Source: Nostoc sp. NMS9
GTDB taxonomy: Bacteria; Cyanobacteriota; Cyanobacteriia; Cyanobacteriales; Nostocaceae
Direction of reading: 5' to 3'
DNA length: 45,996 nt
Assembly (NCBI RefSeq): GCF_017114995.1
Contig: NZ_JABXKL010000002.1
Coordinates: 1-45,996, forward strand
The translations under genes were made by a program, and so were the position numbers. Below the pieces are notes generated by a model that saw nothing but the letters and a program-made list of their open reading frames with translations, had not been told where the DNA came from and ran no database searches. Shown in pieces: positions 25,242 through 34,171 of this stretch (position 1 is the stretch's first letter; each line of letters opens with the position of its first letter).

Positions 25242-26348
25242 ATGGGTACTGTCTCCAAAGGAAATGTCACCGTGGTATTGTTTTACAAGCGTACTAGTTT
25301 ATTGATTACTTCTATCTTGCTGGGGTTGATAGCTTTGCCAAATATGGGATGGGCACAAAAAACCCCAGACATTAATTCATCTGATGTAACCCCTGCTTAC
25401 CCACTTTCCCCACCGCCACCGCGAGTAGAACCTTTACCCGATGAGCGCGGAGTTGAAGAAAATTCGCCAAAAACTGATTATCGTGTTGGTAACTTACTAG
25501 GAGATGTTACGGGTAATCTTTGGGTAGGTTCTTGGCGGGGACTATCGCGAATTGATCCTAAAACCGGCAAGATTATTTCTCGTGTTAGCTTACCAAATGT
25601 TGCCATTGGTGCTTTAGCCCAAGACAAGGTAGGACGTTTGTGGGTAGGAAGTTATGAGGGACTAGTTCGAGTTGACCCCCGCACTAATGAAATTACTGCA
25701 CAAAATTTATTTTTGCCTTCAAAACGCGTGTTGTCACTGTTACTTGACAAACGGGGTTATTTGTGGACTGGAACCGATAGCGGTTTAGCTCTCATTAGTC
25801 CTGACCAAGGCTTGATTATGACAACATTAAAAAATCTGCCTGGTGTCAGCGCTAACGCCCTGACTTTAGATGCTGAAGGTCAATTGTGGGTTGGTACTCT
25901 TGATGGATTGGTGCGGATAAATACTGCTAGTGCTGCAATTATGAAGCGAATAGCCGATTTACCAGGGACAACTGTACAAGCTTTAGCTATTAGTCCAGAA
26001 GGGTTAATTTGGGCGGGAATGCCGAATAATTTGCTAGTTATTAACCCAAAAAATGGTGCAGTACTGCGGTCTGTAACTCGTTTGCGTGGGCGTGACGTGA
26101 CTGCGGTACGTTTTGCTAAAGATGGTAGTCTCTGGGTCGGAACTAATAATGGTTTGTTACGATTAAATCCAAATACAGGAGCTGTATTAGACGGAGAAGT
26201 TGCTGGACTTCCTTCTAGTCGGGTTATTACCCTTGCACCTGACATCGGCAATAAATTATGGATTGGCACTAGTGAAGGTCTAGCTTGGTTAATGCCCAAA
26301 ACGGACAGTGCAAAACCCCATATTGCTTTCAGCCGCGCCGTTAAATGA
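25242..26348 (+). CDS. Secreted seven-bladed regulator-type beta-propeller protein
   Basis: 368 residues. A signal peptide (SLLITSILLGLIALPNMGWA, ending before QK) and a proline-rich linker are followed by seven repeats of the two-component-regulator propeller type. These are LWVGSWRGLSRIDPKTG, LWVGSYEGLVRVDPRT, LWTGTDSGLALISPDQG, LWVGTLDGLVRI, IWAGMPNNLLVINPKNG, LWVGTNNGLLRLNPNTG and LWIGTSEGLAWL. This forms a closed propeller in the periplasm. No kinase or transmembrane output domain is fused, so it is a stand-alone sensor or scaffold. Ligand and partner unknown. Confidence 0.85.
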   Translation: MGTVSKGNVTVVLFYKRTSLLITSILLGLIALPNMGWAQKTPDINSSDVTPAYPLSPPPPRVEPLPDERGVEENSPKTDYRVGNLLGDVTGNLWVGSWRGLSRIDPKTGKIISRVSLPNVAIGALAQDKVGRLWVGSYEGLVRVDPRTNEITAQNLFLPSKRVLSLLLDKRGYLWTGTDSGLALISPDQGLIMTTLKNLPGVSANALTLDAEGQLWVGTLDGLVRINTASAAIMKRIADLPGTTVQALAISPEGLIWAGMPNNLLVINPKNGAVLRSVTRLRGRDVTAVRFAKDGSLWVGTNNGLLRLNPNTGAVLDGEVAGLPSSRVITLAPDIGNKLWIGTSEGLAWLMPKTDSAKPHIAFSRAVK

Positions 26349-26461
26349 TTAGTTAAGAGTTATGAGTTAGGAGTTATAAGTTAAAAAATTTTTTAAATTC
26401 AAAACTCCTCACTCCTAACTTTTAACTCAGCACTCACTACTCAGCACTCAGCACTCAAAAA
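26349..26461. repeat. Heptamer repeats before panB
   Basis: GAGTTAG/GAGTTAT units, then inverted AACTCCT units, then ACTCAGC copies ending directly at the panB start. No clear ribosome site is separable from the repeats. Confidence 0.7.
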
Positions 26462-27232
26462 ATGGCAATCACTACCCAGCAATTAATTCAATGGAAACAA
26501 CAGGGACGTTCAATTGTCGCGTTGACCGCCTGGGATTATGCGATCGCTCAACTCCTCGATGCAGCTGGTGTAGACTTAATCCTTGTGGGTGACTCTATGG
26601 CAGTAGTTTTAGGGTATGAAACAACACTGCCAATAACTTTGGATGAGATCATATATCACGCTAAATCTGTGCGCCGTGGGGTTAAACGGGCATTAGTAGT
26701 TGTAGATTTACCTTTTTTGACGTATCAAGAAAGTCTCCAACAAGCGATGCACTCAGCTGGGCGAGTCTTGAAGGAAACGGGCGCTCAAGCGGTAAAATTA
26801 GAAGGTGGCTATCCAGCGATCGCTGAAACTGTGGCTCGTTTAGTAGAAGCCGGAATTCCGGTAATGGGTCATGTGGGTTTGACACCGCAATCAATACATC
26901 AACTGGGTTTACGACAACAAGGAAAGACGCAAGAAGCTAGTGAGAGGATTTTACAAGAAGCGATCGCTCTCGAACAAGCGGGTGTATTTTCTCTAGTTTT
27001 AGAGCATATACCCGCAGATTTGGCAATGCAGATTTCACAAAAATTGAGTATTCCCACAATTGGTATCGGTGCGGGAATTCACTGTGATGGACAAGTTTTA
27101 GTTACTTCAGATGTCCTTGGACTGGCAGAAAAGCATCCACCATTCGCCAAAGTTTACACAAATTTGCGCGAGACGATTACCAAAGCCGTGCAAGATTATG
27201 CTGTGGAAGTGCGAGAGCGGAAGTTTCCTTGA
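26462..27232 (+). CDS. panB: 3-methyl-2-oxobutanoate hydroxymethyltransferase
   Basis: 256 residues. PanB transfers a hydroxymethyl group from methylene-tetrahydrofolate to alpha-ketoisovalerate, the first committed step to pantothenate and coenzyme A. Motifs: [39 protein letters not shown] (metal-binding Asp), [18 protein letters not shown] and [20 protein letters not shown] [13 protein letters not shown], then IGIGAG. All are intact. The next gene starts within 20 bases of its stop, probably the same transcript. Confidence 0.97.
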   Translation: MAITTQQLIQWKQQGRSIVALTAWDYAIAQLLDAAGVDLILVGDSMAVVLGYETTLPITLDEIIYHAKSVRRGVKRALVVVDLPFLTYQESLQQAMHSAGRVLKETGAQAVKLEGGYPAIAETVARLVEAGIPVMGHVGLTPQSIHQLGLRQQGKTQEASERILQEAIALEQAGVFSLVLEHIPADLAMQISQKLSIPTIGIGAGIHCDGQVLVTSDVLGLAEKHPPFAKVYTNLRETITKAVQDYAVEVRERKFP

Positions 27233-27246
27233 CTTCATCATTAACT

Positions 27247-27855
27247 ATGGCTGAAACTGAAGCAACAAATTTCTTAAAAGTTCTACTTCAAAAAGATCCA
27301 GAGCAAGTACAAACTTGGTTGAGAATGGTTTGGGCAGAGCAACAGCAAGTACCAGAAAAATTTAACTGGCTTGGTTTGGCTGAAGTGTCTACTTTCAGAG
27401 CGCAAGAACTAGCCAATGAAGAATCTAATAAATCTCATTCAGAGAGCCTTGCTTGGGCAAAGATAGCAAGTTCAGTTTACAAATTTTTAGCTGAAAATAA
27501 TCCTAGTTTTTCTGAGCGATATCTAGATTCTTTAATGACATTACGAGCTTACATGATCCTAAAATTTGGTGCCCTTCCAGGAAATCCAGTTCTCGATATA
27601 CAGCAGATTGTTACTTATTTTTTTGATAATTTACACATTTCCTACCAAGAAGCATTAATTAAAGCAACAGATTGGAGAGAAGCTTTAGCAGCCAATAATC
27701 CAGAAGAAACTCAAAAAAAGTTTGATAGCGAACTGGAAGATATCAGAAAACTAAGGTTGATTAAGAGTCGCTTAGGAATCATTAAACAATTATCTAAATT
27801 TCTTCCAAACGAGGAACTCAATATTTGGATTTCACTTTGGGAGAAATTGCCCTGA
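27247..27855 (+). CDS. Helical hypothetical protein downstream of panB
   Basis: 202 residues from ATG 27247; a TTG at 27229 overlapping panB would add six. Predominantly helical and polar (FLKVLLQKDPEQVQTWLRMV, then WAEQQQVPEKFNWLGLAEV), ending LSKFLPNEELNIWISLWEKL. No domain I recognise and no membrane segment. The tight link to panB suggests co-transcription but not a pantothenate function as such. Confidence 0.65.
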   Translation: MAETEATNFLKVLLQKDPEQVQTWLRMVWAEQQQVPEKFNWLGLAEVSTFRAQELANEESNKSHSESLAWAKIASSVYKFLAENNPSFSERYLDSLMTLRAYMILKFGALPGNPVLDIQQIVTYFFDNLHISYQEALIKATDWREALAANNPEETQKKFDSELEDIRKLRLIKSRLGIIKQLSKFLPNEELNIWISLWEKLP

Positions 27856-27972
27856 GTCATGCTGCTTAAGTATTTTTAAATTCTTTGATATACGTAGTAT
27901 TACCACAACCTAAATGATTAAATCAACAATAACTACTAAAGAAAAGTTAAATAAAGGGCTAATCGAGAACAT

Positions 27973-28021
27973 AAAAAACCCCGACTTAATAGCCGAGGTA
28001 GATGGGAGAAGTCCAAATGTC
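27973..28021 (-). ncRNA. Candidate small RNA with its own promoter and terminator
   Basis: Minus strand: a -10 box TACAAT at 28030-28035, an expected start near 28021, an unpaired stretch UUUGGACUUCUCCCAUCUA, and a Rho-independent terminator. The terminator has an 8-base stem CCUCGGCU/AGUCGGGG (27979-27998, two G-U pairs), loop AUUA, then six U (27973-27978). No minus-strand ORF lies within 2 kb upstream of it that this terminator could serve. The CUUCUCCC is complementary to Shine-Dalgarno-like sequences, suggesting a translational repressor. Layout resembles NsiR4/Yfr-class RNAs; identity not established. Confidence 0.55.
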
Positions 28022-28188
28022 GATGGGATATTGTAAAACCGAAGTCTGTTTTTCTTAGTTAATACCCAACGTAACCAAAACTATATAGGTAATAGACAAG
28101 GTGCAATTTTAGCTATGCAGCTTGCTTTGGGACTTTACTAAGCTATGTAAATAAATATAACAATAATCTTACAAATGGTCAACTAGAC

Positions 28189-28218
28189 TTGACAAACAAA
28201 GGCTGATATATTTTATAA
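28189..28218 (+). promoter_or_regulatory. Sigma-70-type promoter for dapB
   Basis: -35 TTGACA (28189-28194) and -10 TTTATA or TTATAA (28212-28218) at 17-18 base spacing. It would give a leader of about 215 bases before dapB. The leader is purine-rich; no known riboswitch was recognised. Confidence 0.5.
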
Positions 28219-28438
28219 AGACTACTTATCAAGGCAGTACGAGCGGCAAATAAAACGGGTTACTGGGTAAGATAGTGGGATGAAAATGAGAACCGATCTT
28301 TTGGGGAGTAGAAAAACTAAGCGATTAGCTGCAAAATTCAGGGTAGGTGGAATTAAGCCAGAGATTAGAGAAGCTAGCTACTAGATCGCCAAAGTCTTTA
28401 CAATTCCCTTGTTGACTCAAAAAAGTATTTCTCGACCT

Positions 28439-29275
28439 ATGACGAATCAAGCTCCTATCCCGGTTATTGTCAACGGTGCTGCTGGCAAAATGGGCCGTGA
28501 GGTGGTTAAGGCGGTGGCACAAACGCCTGACTTAAACCTAGTGGGTGCAATTGACTACAGTTTAGAACATCAAGATAAAGATGCTGGAGAATTGGCGGGT
28601 TTAAGCGAACCTCTGGAAGTGCCGATTACCAATCAATTAGAACCGATGTTGGGGTATGTGGCTGGCGACAGACAGTCTCCTCCAGGGGTGATTGTAGACT
28701 TTACCCATCCCGATTCAGTTTATGACAATATTCGCAGTGCGATCGCTTACGGTATTCGTCCTGTAGTCGGCACTACTGGCTTAAGTCCAGAACAAATTCA
28801 AGACTTGGCAGACTTTGCCGACAAAGCTAGCACTGGTTGTCTAATTATTCCTAATTTTTCCATTGGGATGGTACTGTTGCAACAAGCTGCGATCGCAGCC
28901 TCCAAATATTTTGACCATGTGGAAATTATCGAACTGCATCACAACCAAAAAGCTGATGCTCCCAGTGGTACTGCGATTCAAACGGCACAGTTACTAGGAG
29001 AATTGGGTAAAACTTTTAACCCTGCTCTTGTAGAAGAAACGGAAAAATTAGCAGGAGCGAGGGGCAGTATCGCAGATGAAGGGATTAGAATTCATAGCGT
29101 GCGCTTGCCGGGATTGATTGCCCATCAGGAAGTGATTTTTGGCGCAGCAGGGCAGATTTATACTTTACGACATGATACGAGCGATCGCGCTTGTTATATG
29201 CCAGGAGTGCTACTAGCGATTCGCAAAGTCTTAACGCTAAAGTCGTTAGTATATGGATTAGAAAAGATACTTTAA
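28439..29275 (+). CDS. dapB: 4-hydroxy-tetrahydrodipicolinate reductase
   Basis: 278 residues from ATG 28439, where the family start [16 protein letters not shown] (NAD(P)-binding loop) follows; a TTG 10 codons upstream is less likely. DapB reduces the DapA product in lysine and diaminopimelate (cell wall) synthesis. [11 protein letters not shown], the catalytic region [18 protein letters not shown] and [15 protein letters not shown] are complete. Followed 32 bases later by a small membrane protein gene. Confidence 0.97.
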   Translation: MTNQAPIPVIVNGAAGKMGREVVKAVAQTPDLNLVGAIDYSLEHQDKDAGELAGLSEPLEVPITNQLEPMLGYVAGDRQSPPGVIVDFTHPDSVYDNIRSAIAYGIRPVVGTTGLSPEQIQDLADFADKASTGCLIIPNFSIGMVLLQQAAIAASKYFDHVEIIELHHNQKADAPSGTAIQTAQLLGELGKTFNPALVEETEKLAGARGSIADEGIRIHSVRLPGLIAHQEVIFGAAGQIYTLRHDTSDRACYMPGVLLAIRKVLTLKSLVYGLEKIL

Positions 29276-29307
29276 ACTCACTATTGGGCATTCATTACTT
29301 AGCACTC

Positions 29308-29994
29308 ATGTTAGTACCACTGACTCGCCAGAAATTTGAACAAGTTGTCCCCCTAATTGCCACTGGTTTGCAGTACAAGTACTACTGGGGGAAGTTCTCA
29401 AATTTTTTGCAACGGCTGTTAATTTCTGTAGTTGCGGTAGTTGTTATTTTGCTTGTAACAGTTGTTTTCAAGCTTGAGTTTGCTTCAATAGTATTTGTAC
29501 TAGGGGTAATTAGCGCTTTTTTTTGGCTGTGGTATCCAGTGTTTCAAGCAAGTATGCGGAATTTACAATGCCGCCGTTACAAGTACGGCGGCTTTTTCCG
29601 TGGTCGAGTCCTAGATTGGTGGATTACAGACCAGTTGATGGGTAAAACCGAAACAGTCAACAACAAAGGCGAATTGGTGATTGTAGAAAATCGAGAAAAA
29701 CAGATAAATTTAGAGATAGGTGATGATACAGGATTTAGCATTGAATTTGTAGCACCATTGCGTCCTGCCCACAAAGTTATTACTCGCGGTCAAATTGCAG
29801 AAATGGTAGTGATGTCAAATCGCCCAGATTTGAGCAGTATTGAAGAATTCAGCGATATATACTTTCCCAATCGTGACCTGTGGGTTAGCGATTATCCTTA
29901 TCTGCGACGGGATTTCTTTAACGAAGTCGGTCGCCGCTTGCGTGAAGACCAACAACAAAAGCCGCGTCGGCGGCGTCGTAGAGTAGAGGATTGA
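29308..29994 (+). CDS. Cyanobacterial hypothetical protein with two transmembrane helices
   Basis: 228 residues from ATG 29308 (the longer frame overlaps dapB and is not needed). Near residues 30-75 there are two hydrophobic helices (LLISVVAVVVILLVTVVF and ASIVFVLGVISAFFWLWYP), then a cytoplasmic or periplasmic soluble domain containing FRGRVLDWWITDQLMG and IEFVAPLRPAHKVITRGQ, and an Arg-rich tail PRRRRRRVED. No family motif recognised. Close to dapB, probably co-transcribed. Confidence 0.75.
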   Translation: MLVPLTRQKFEQVVPLIATGLQYKYYWGKFSNFLQRLLISVVAVVVILLVTVVFKLEFASIVFVLGVISAFFWLWYPVFQASMRNLQCRRYKYGGFFRGRVLDWWITDQLMGKTETVNNKGELVIVENREKQINLEIGDDTGFSIEFVAPLRPAHKVITRGQIAEMVVMSNRPDLSSIEEFSDIYFPNRDLWVSDYPYLRRDFFNEVGRRLREDQQQKPRRRRRRVED

Positions 29995-30170
29995 AGAGGT
30001 AATTAGTAGACGACCTACACCTTGCATCTACGCAGGGTGCAAGTCATTTAATAATTACGAGCCGAATATCGCAAATATCTCTGCAGTTTGCTCTCAACCG
30101 CAAAACTTCTCGATGGTTGTCCAAGAGGTTCGAGCATTTAGATTCGGGATAAATCTCTCCTGCCTTCTTG

Positions 30171-31610
30171 CTAACGAGAGCATCCCACTTTGATGAGTTT
30201 CCCTTGCAAACGATAAGTCACTGTCCCGCAGGCAAAACCTGCCGACTTAGGTTCTATATAAGACCGTGTTGGCGGATTTTGTTTATCTAACCGCGATTTC
30301 CAATCGCCAGATATTTTTTCTAGAGTGGGATACTTGCTTAAAAATTGTGAGCCTGCAACAATATCGTGAGGCCCTTTAACATTTATTTTAGAACTATTAA
30401 TGTAGATATTATAATCATAAATAACGTTTTTATTTTTAGTCTTATTATTAATATTTTTTCCAGGAAAAGCATAGAGAATATTCCTTAGGATTTTGACGTC
30501 AGATGAGGTATGAGCAAATATTTGCCCGCCATTAAGTTCTGGACTCTGATTATTTAAAACAGCTGTGTTATTTACAATATCAACATGCTCGCTTAAAAAT
30601 GCATGAATACCCGATCCGCCATTATTAAATGCAAGATTGTTTTTAACTAAAGTATATCCTTTATATGCATCCAATTTGGAGTTATTCTGATCGTTTCTAG
30701 AACTATCGATAATAATACCATTACCGTCGGTGATCTTTCCGACTGCAATCCAAGGGATGTACATGCGATTGTTGTAGGTTTTGTTGTTAGTAACAAACAT
30801 CTTGTATCCCCGCTTGTTGTCAGAATTCCAACTATTCAAAATCGAAATGCCACTGCAACCATAAACGCTATACCAAGCATTATCAAACACTTCGTTATTA
30901 TCTATTGTCACATAGTCTGATTCAATCGCTGAAATGCCTGCTCCTCCACACCCATGTACCTTGTTATTGACAATACGTATATGGTGACTACGACCATCTT
31001 TTCGTCCATCTACATTAATGCAGTTTCCATTCGTTAGCGGGTTTTGTTTATTAGTTTTCTGACTCATCGCATAATCAAGGGTTATGTTGGCATTATTTCC
31101 TATCACCTCCAACCCATTTATCTCAATATATGACGCTCCCTTGTGAATGAAAATTCCCTGCCATCCATTGTGTTGAATTTTCGGCTGATGTCCAGGATAT
31201 GCTTTAAACTTAATCCATGCATTTGCTGTTCCAGAGCGAGTAATAGATACTACGTCCCCACTTGGTTTTGCATTCCTGTAGACTCCGTTCATAATCAATA
31301 CTGTATCGCCAGGGTTAGTCAGATTTGCTGCCCTTTGAATTGTTCTAAAGGCAGATGAAGTAGAGAGTCCGCTATTTTTGTCATTTCCAATACCACTAAC
31401 ATAGTATGTTTTCGCAGTTGCCCTAATGCTGATTAGCTGATGGCTAGATAGGATAATTTGTTTGTTAGTGAATACCTGAGGGATGTTTTCAACTAAAAAT
31501 GTTTTTATCCTTTCTCGCTCAACCAAAAGACCTAATACCACGGGAATTGCAAGATATGCGCTTAACCTGAAACCTCGAATTACCACAACAAAAGGCTCCT
31601 TTATAGGCAC
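30171..31610 (-). CDS. Right-handed parallel beta-helix repeat protein
   Basis: 479 residues. N-terminal hydrophobic stretch (SAYLAIPVVLGLLVE) probably a signal anchor. The DUF1565-like opening TYYVSGIGNDKNSGLST, then SAFRTIQRAANLTNPGDTVLI, leads into about eight pectin-lyase-type coils. Examples are IRIVNNKVHGCGGAGISAI, VTIDNNEVFDNAWYSVYG, YTLVKNNLAFNNGGSGIHAF and VDIVNNTAVLNNQ. The C-terminus has two cysteines (FACGTVTY, VGCSR). Such proteins bind or cleave polysaccharides outside the cell; no catalytic set is recognisable. The DNA is richer in A/T than the neighbours, which might mean transfer. Confidence 0.8.
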   Translation of the reverse strand: MPIKEPFVVVIRGFRLSAYLAIPVVLGLLVERERIKTFLVENIPQVFTNKQIILSSHQLISIRATAKTYYVSGIGNDKNSGLSTSSAFRTIQRAANLTNPGDTVLIMNGVYRNAKPSGDVVSITRSGTANAWIKFKAYPGHQPKIQHNGWQGIFIHKGASYIEINGLEVIGNNANITLDYAMSQKTNKQNPLTNGNCINVDGRKDGRSHHIRIVNNKVHGCGGAGISAIESDYVTIDNNEVFDNAWYSVYGCSGISILNSWNSDNKRGYKMFVTNNKTYNNRMYIPWIAVGKITDGNGIIIDSSRNDQNNSKLDAYKGYTLVKNNLAFNNGGSGIHAFLSEHVDIVNNTAVLNNQSPELNGGQIFAHTSSDVKILRNILYAFPGKNINNKTKNKNVIYDYNIYINSSKINVKGPHDIVAGSQFLSKYPTLEKISGDWKSRLDKQNPPTRSYIEPKSAGFACGTVTYRLQGKLIKVGCSR

Positions 31611-31692
31611 TACTTAACAAAAATATAATATCAGGATATGTCAGTACTTTTAAATACTATTTGGCATCAAGGGTATGATAGAGTCGACTTTT

Positions 31693-32322
31693 CTAGCTCC
31701 CCCGATTTTTATCTTGTCCATAGGCTTGCCAAGCTAAGTCTACCAATCCATCAACGATCGCAGCTGCTACAACTGCATTACCTTTGCGGCCGTCAATTGT
31801 GATGTGAGGCACTAGAGAGTCTTGTAAACGCTCCTTGGCTTCATCAACATTTACAAATCCCACTGGAGTTGCGATTATTAAAGCAGGTCTAATTTCCTCA
31901 ACTTCAATTAAATCCACCAGTGCAGTCAGGGCCGTTTGCGCTTGACCCACCACAAAAATGCCCTCTGGATAACGCTTTGCTAAGGTTTCTATTCCCCATG
32001 CTGTGCGAGTTTTTTCTTTTTGAGGGCGTGTTAGAGCTTCCATACTGCAATACACTGGATTCGCAAAGGTGTTTTGAATGTCATAGGCAATACCTACTTG
32101 TACCATCGGGACATCTACCACAATCGTGGTACGTGCGGCTAGCGCTGCTGCTCCAGCTTGCAAGGCACGCTCAGAAAAACGAATCAAAGACTTATACTCA
32201 AAGTCAGCCGTGGCGTAGATTACCCGACGCACAATCTCATACTCTGCGGGTGAAAAGACATGATCGCCAATTTCACTATCAATGATTGCTAAACTTTGAG
32301 CATCAGTTACGTGCCATTCCAT
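31693..32322 (-). CDS. cobH: Precorrin-8X methylmutase (CobH/CbiC)
   Basis: 209 residues from ATG 32322 (a TTG six codons upstream is less likely). It catalyses the 1,5-methyl shift giving hydrogenobyrinic (or cobyrinic) acid in cobalamin synthesis. DIQNTFANPVYCSMEALTR and IIATPVGFVNVDEAKERL carry the family signature. Position 36 in RRVIYATADFEY is Tyr where the catalytic His sits in well-studied CobH; this seems to be shared by related cyanobacterial proteins. No other cobalamin gene is adjacent in the window. Confidence 0.88.
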   Translation of the reverse strand: MEWHVTDAQSLAIIDSEIGDHVFSPAEYEIVRRVIYATADFEYKSLIRFSERALQAGAAALAARTTIVVDVPMVQVGIAYDIQNTFANPVYCSMEALTRPQKEKTRTAWGIETLAKRYPEGIFVVGQAQTALTALVDLIEVEEIRPALIIATPVGFVNVDEAKERLQDSLVPHITIDGRKGNAVVAAAIVDGLVDLAWQAYGQDKNRGS

Positions 32323-32369
32323 TTTTGTTGAGCTTCTCAAATATTAGCTTTCAGCTTATCAGCTTCAGA

Positions 32370-32452
32370 GAGTTAAGAGTTAGGAGTTAGGAGTTAGGAG
32401 TTATGAGTTAATTAAACTACTCACTCCTAACTACTGACTCATAACTCATTAC
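32370..32452. repeat. Heptamer repeats (GAGTTAG/GACTCAT types)
   Basis: AGTTAGG units followed by inverted TCCTAAC and CTCATAA units in the spacer between cobH and the TPM gene; the arms can pair. They partly overlap the end of the next gene. Confidence 0.7.
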
Positions 32453-33245
32453 TAGAAGACCGACTGAAAATAGGAGATAGGTAGGCAACCAAGACGCCAA
32501 TGAGAAACCCAGAGATATTGCGAACTAAAGGCAACCAGTCGCTTGTACGTGTCACAACTGGCCCAATGCCGAAGGCAATAAACAATATTCCCCACAGAGG
32601 TGAGAAAATTAAAGCCCATTGCCAAGCAAAAACTTGTCCTTTTTCGCGGGGTTGAGCTGCAAATCCACAAATCACCCCACCAATAACTGAGGTAATCAAG
32701 GTGAGAATCCACTGCTCTCGTGGTAGTCCGGGGACAACATTGCAACCCCCTTTAAGCAAACAGCCTTTAACCGATTCTAAGGCTTGTAGAATGGCTTGGT
32801 CTTCGCCTTGTTCGCGGACAAAGTACAAATTACCGAAGCGGGTTTGCAGTTCTATCCAAAAAGTCCGGGGTAAAAGTTCATAAACAGCATCACCGACGCT
32901 AAAACTGAGGATGTTACCACCACGAGAATCAGCAACGAGTAGAATGCTTTTGTCATCCAAACCCCAATATTTGATAACCGCGCGACCTGGGGTGCGGTCA
33001 TACTGGGTCAATACTCGCAATTTCCAGCCTGTGTCAGCTTCAAACTGCTCTAAATCTTTGACAAGCTTTTCTTCTTGCAGCACAGGCAGAGATTTAGCTA
33101 AATCTACAACTGGGGTAAAGGTGTCAGGAAGTAACTCAGGATTGTCATAAGCCAGTGCTGGGGGAGAATGCAGGACCCAAATTGACCCAGCCAGGAAAAA
33201 TATTGCAATAGATACTAGAATTCGTCGCCAAAAACAAGATTGCAT
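32439..33245 (-). CDS. TPM-domain protein (Psb32/TLP18.3-like)
   Basis: 268 residues from ATG 33245. A signal peptide (SIAIFFLAGSIWVLHSPPALAY) precedes a TPM domain (about 40-170) with VVDLAKSLPVLQEEKLVKDL, GWKLRVLTQYDRTPGRAVIK and ILLVADSRGGNILSFSVGD. C-terminal membrane helices follow (WILTLITSVIGGVICGFAA, FSPLWGILFIAFGIG, ISGFLIGVLVAYLS). In chloroplasts relatives assist photosystem II repair; in bacteria the YgcG-like group has unknown roles. Stand-alone, likely at the membrane with the TPM domain on the lumenal or periplasmic side. Confidence 0.8.
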   Translation of the reverse strand: MQSCFWRRILVSIAIFFLAGSIWVLHSPPALAYDNPELLPDTFTPVVDLAKSLPVLQEEKLVKDLEQFEADTGWKLRVLTQYDRTPGRAVIKYWGLDDKSILLVADSRGGNILSFSVGDAVYELLPRTFWIELQTRFGNLYFVREQGEDQAILQALESVKGCLLKGGCNVVPGLPREQWILTLITSVIGGVICGFAAQPREKGQVFAWQWALIFSPLWGILFIAFGIGPVVTRTSDWLPLVRNISGFLIGVLVAYLSPIFSRSSSNEL

Positions 33246-33374
33246 GGACGTTTTTATACAAATATTAACGGTAAAAGCGAACAAGTTGTTTTAAAAGAGT
33301 ACTAGAAAAATGATAGTTCTTTACACTTGTTTACTTTACTCTAATCTAGGGGATCAAAGCAAAGCGTTTTTGAG

Positions 33375-33617
33375 TATTGGGCATGGGGCATTGGGCATGG
33401 GGCATGGGAAAGAGGCAGGAAACGTAGATTGGGTTAAGCGTTCGCGTAGCGTCCCGTAGGGAAGCGCAACCCAACAAAACAACGTAAATGTTGGGTTTTG
33501 TCCCTCAACCCAACCTACAATTAAGTCTAATTTGGGGTTTGAAAACACGCTCTAGGGACTAGGAAAGAGTTTTCAAATACCAATGCCCAATGCCCAATGC
33601 CCAATGCCCAATGCCCT
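33375..33617. repeat. Heptamer-flanked inverted repeat element, copy B
   Basis: Left arm TTGGGCATGGGGCATTGGGC, right arm four copies of CAATGCC. In between there is the palindromic core GTTCGCGTAGCGTCCCGTAG near 33440 and an AACCCAAC-type repeat. Same plan as copy A near 25 kb. The spacer otherwise contains no gene. Confidence 0.6.
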
Positions 33618-33620
33618 AAT

Positions 33621-34160
33621 TCAATCTTCGTCATCGAAATTGTTTTCCCAGCTAGCAGCGTCGTTATAACCGTCATTAGTGCGGTACACTTCTGCTTTGA
33701 TTCGGCGATTTTCTTGCCTTAGCACTTCTCGTTCTCGCAACGTTAGAGGTGGTTTTTCATTGCTTGGCAAGCGATCGCTCGTCCGCCTTACGGGTTTTTG
33801 GCGTGTGAAGTTTTTCCAAGCAGCTTTCGCACCAATAAAGATGCTGCGTGTACCTACTTGCAGATTTTGAGCCTGTTTTCTGGCGCTATCAAGGCTTTGA
33901 TCGACTTGCTTCACGACTTGACTAGCACTTTTTACGCCTTCACTGACATCATCAGTTAAGTCAGTGAGTTCTAAGCCAGTCACGCGGATAGCTTCTAAAG
34001 TGGGTGGCAACTCCCGTGAGAGGGTATCAAATAATTTTTCTGCACTGCGAGCAGCGCGTGCTAACTCCTGCAAAGCCGGTATCGCCGCCACTAAAACCGC
34101 AGTCAAGCTTGTGGCGACTAAAAGTAAGGAAAGTCCCAACCAAAACAGGGGTTCAATCAC
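33621..34160 (-). CDS. DUF948-like membrane protein
   Basis: 179 residues. One N-terminal helix (FWLGLSLLLVATSLTAVLVAAIP) then a coiled-coil ELARAARSAEKLFDTLSREL and DDVSEGVKSASQVVKQVDQS, as in DUF948 proteins. The C-terminus is charged with an acidic end. The partner YtxH-type gene lies 11 bases upstream, so they form a two-gene operon. Role possibly in envelope stress or membrane scaffolding; unknown. Confidence 0.78.
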   Translation of the reverse strand: MIEPLFWLGLSLLLVATSLTAVLVAAIPALQELARAARSAEKLFDTLSRELPPTLEAIRVTGLELTDLTDDVSEGVKSASQVVKQVDQSLDSARKQAQNLQVGTRSIFIGAKAAWKNFTRQKPVRRTSDRLPSNEKPPLTLREREVLRQENRRIKAEVYRTNDGYNDAASWENNFDDED

Positions 34161-34171
34161 GGTTGTGTCAT

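Noticed and set aside
28219..28438. Riboswitch in the dapB leader
   Set aside because: The leader is long enough, but no lysine-riboswitch core was recognised; without a covariance search no call is made.
30000..30050. Terminator after the gene ending at 29994
   Set aside because: CTTGCA/TGCAAG can pair but is not followed by a T tract and alternative pairings compete.
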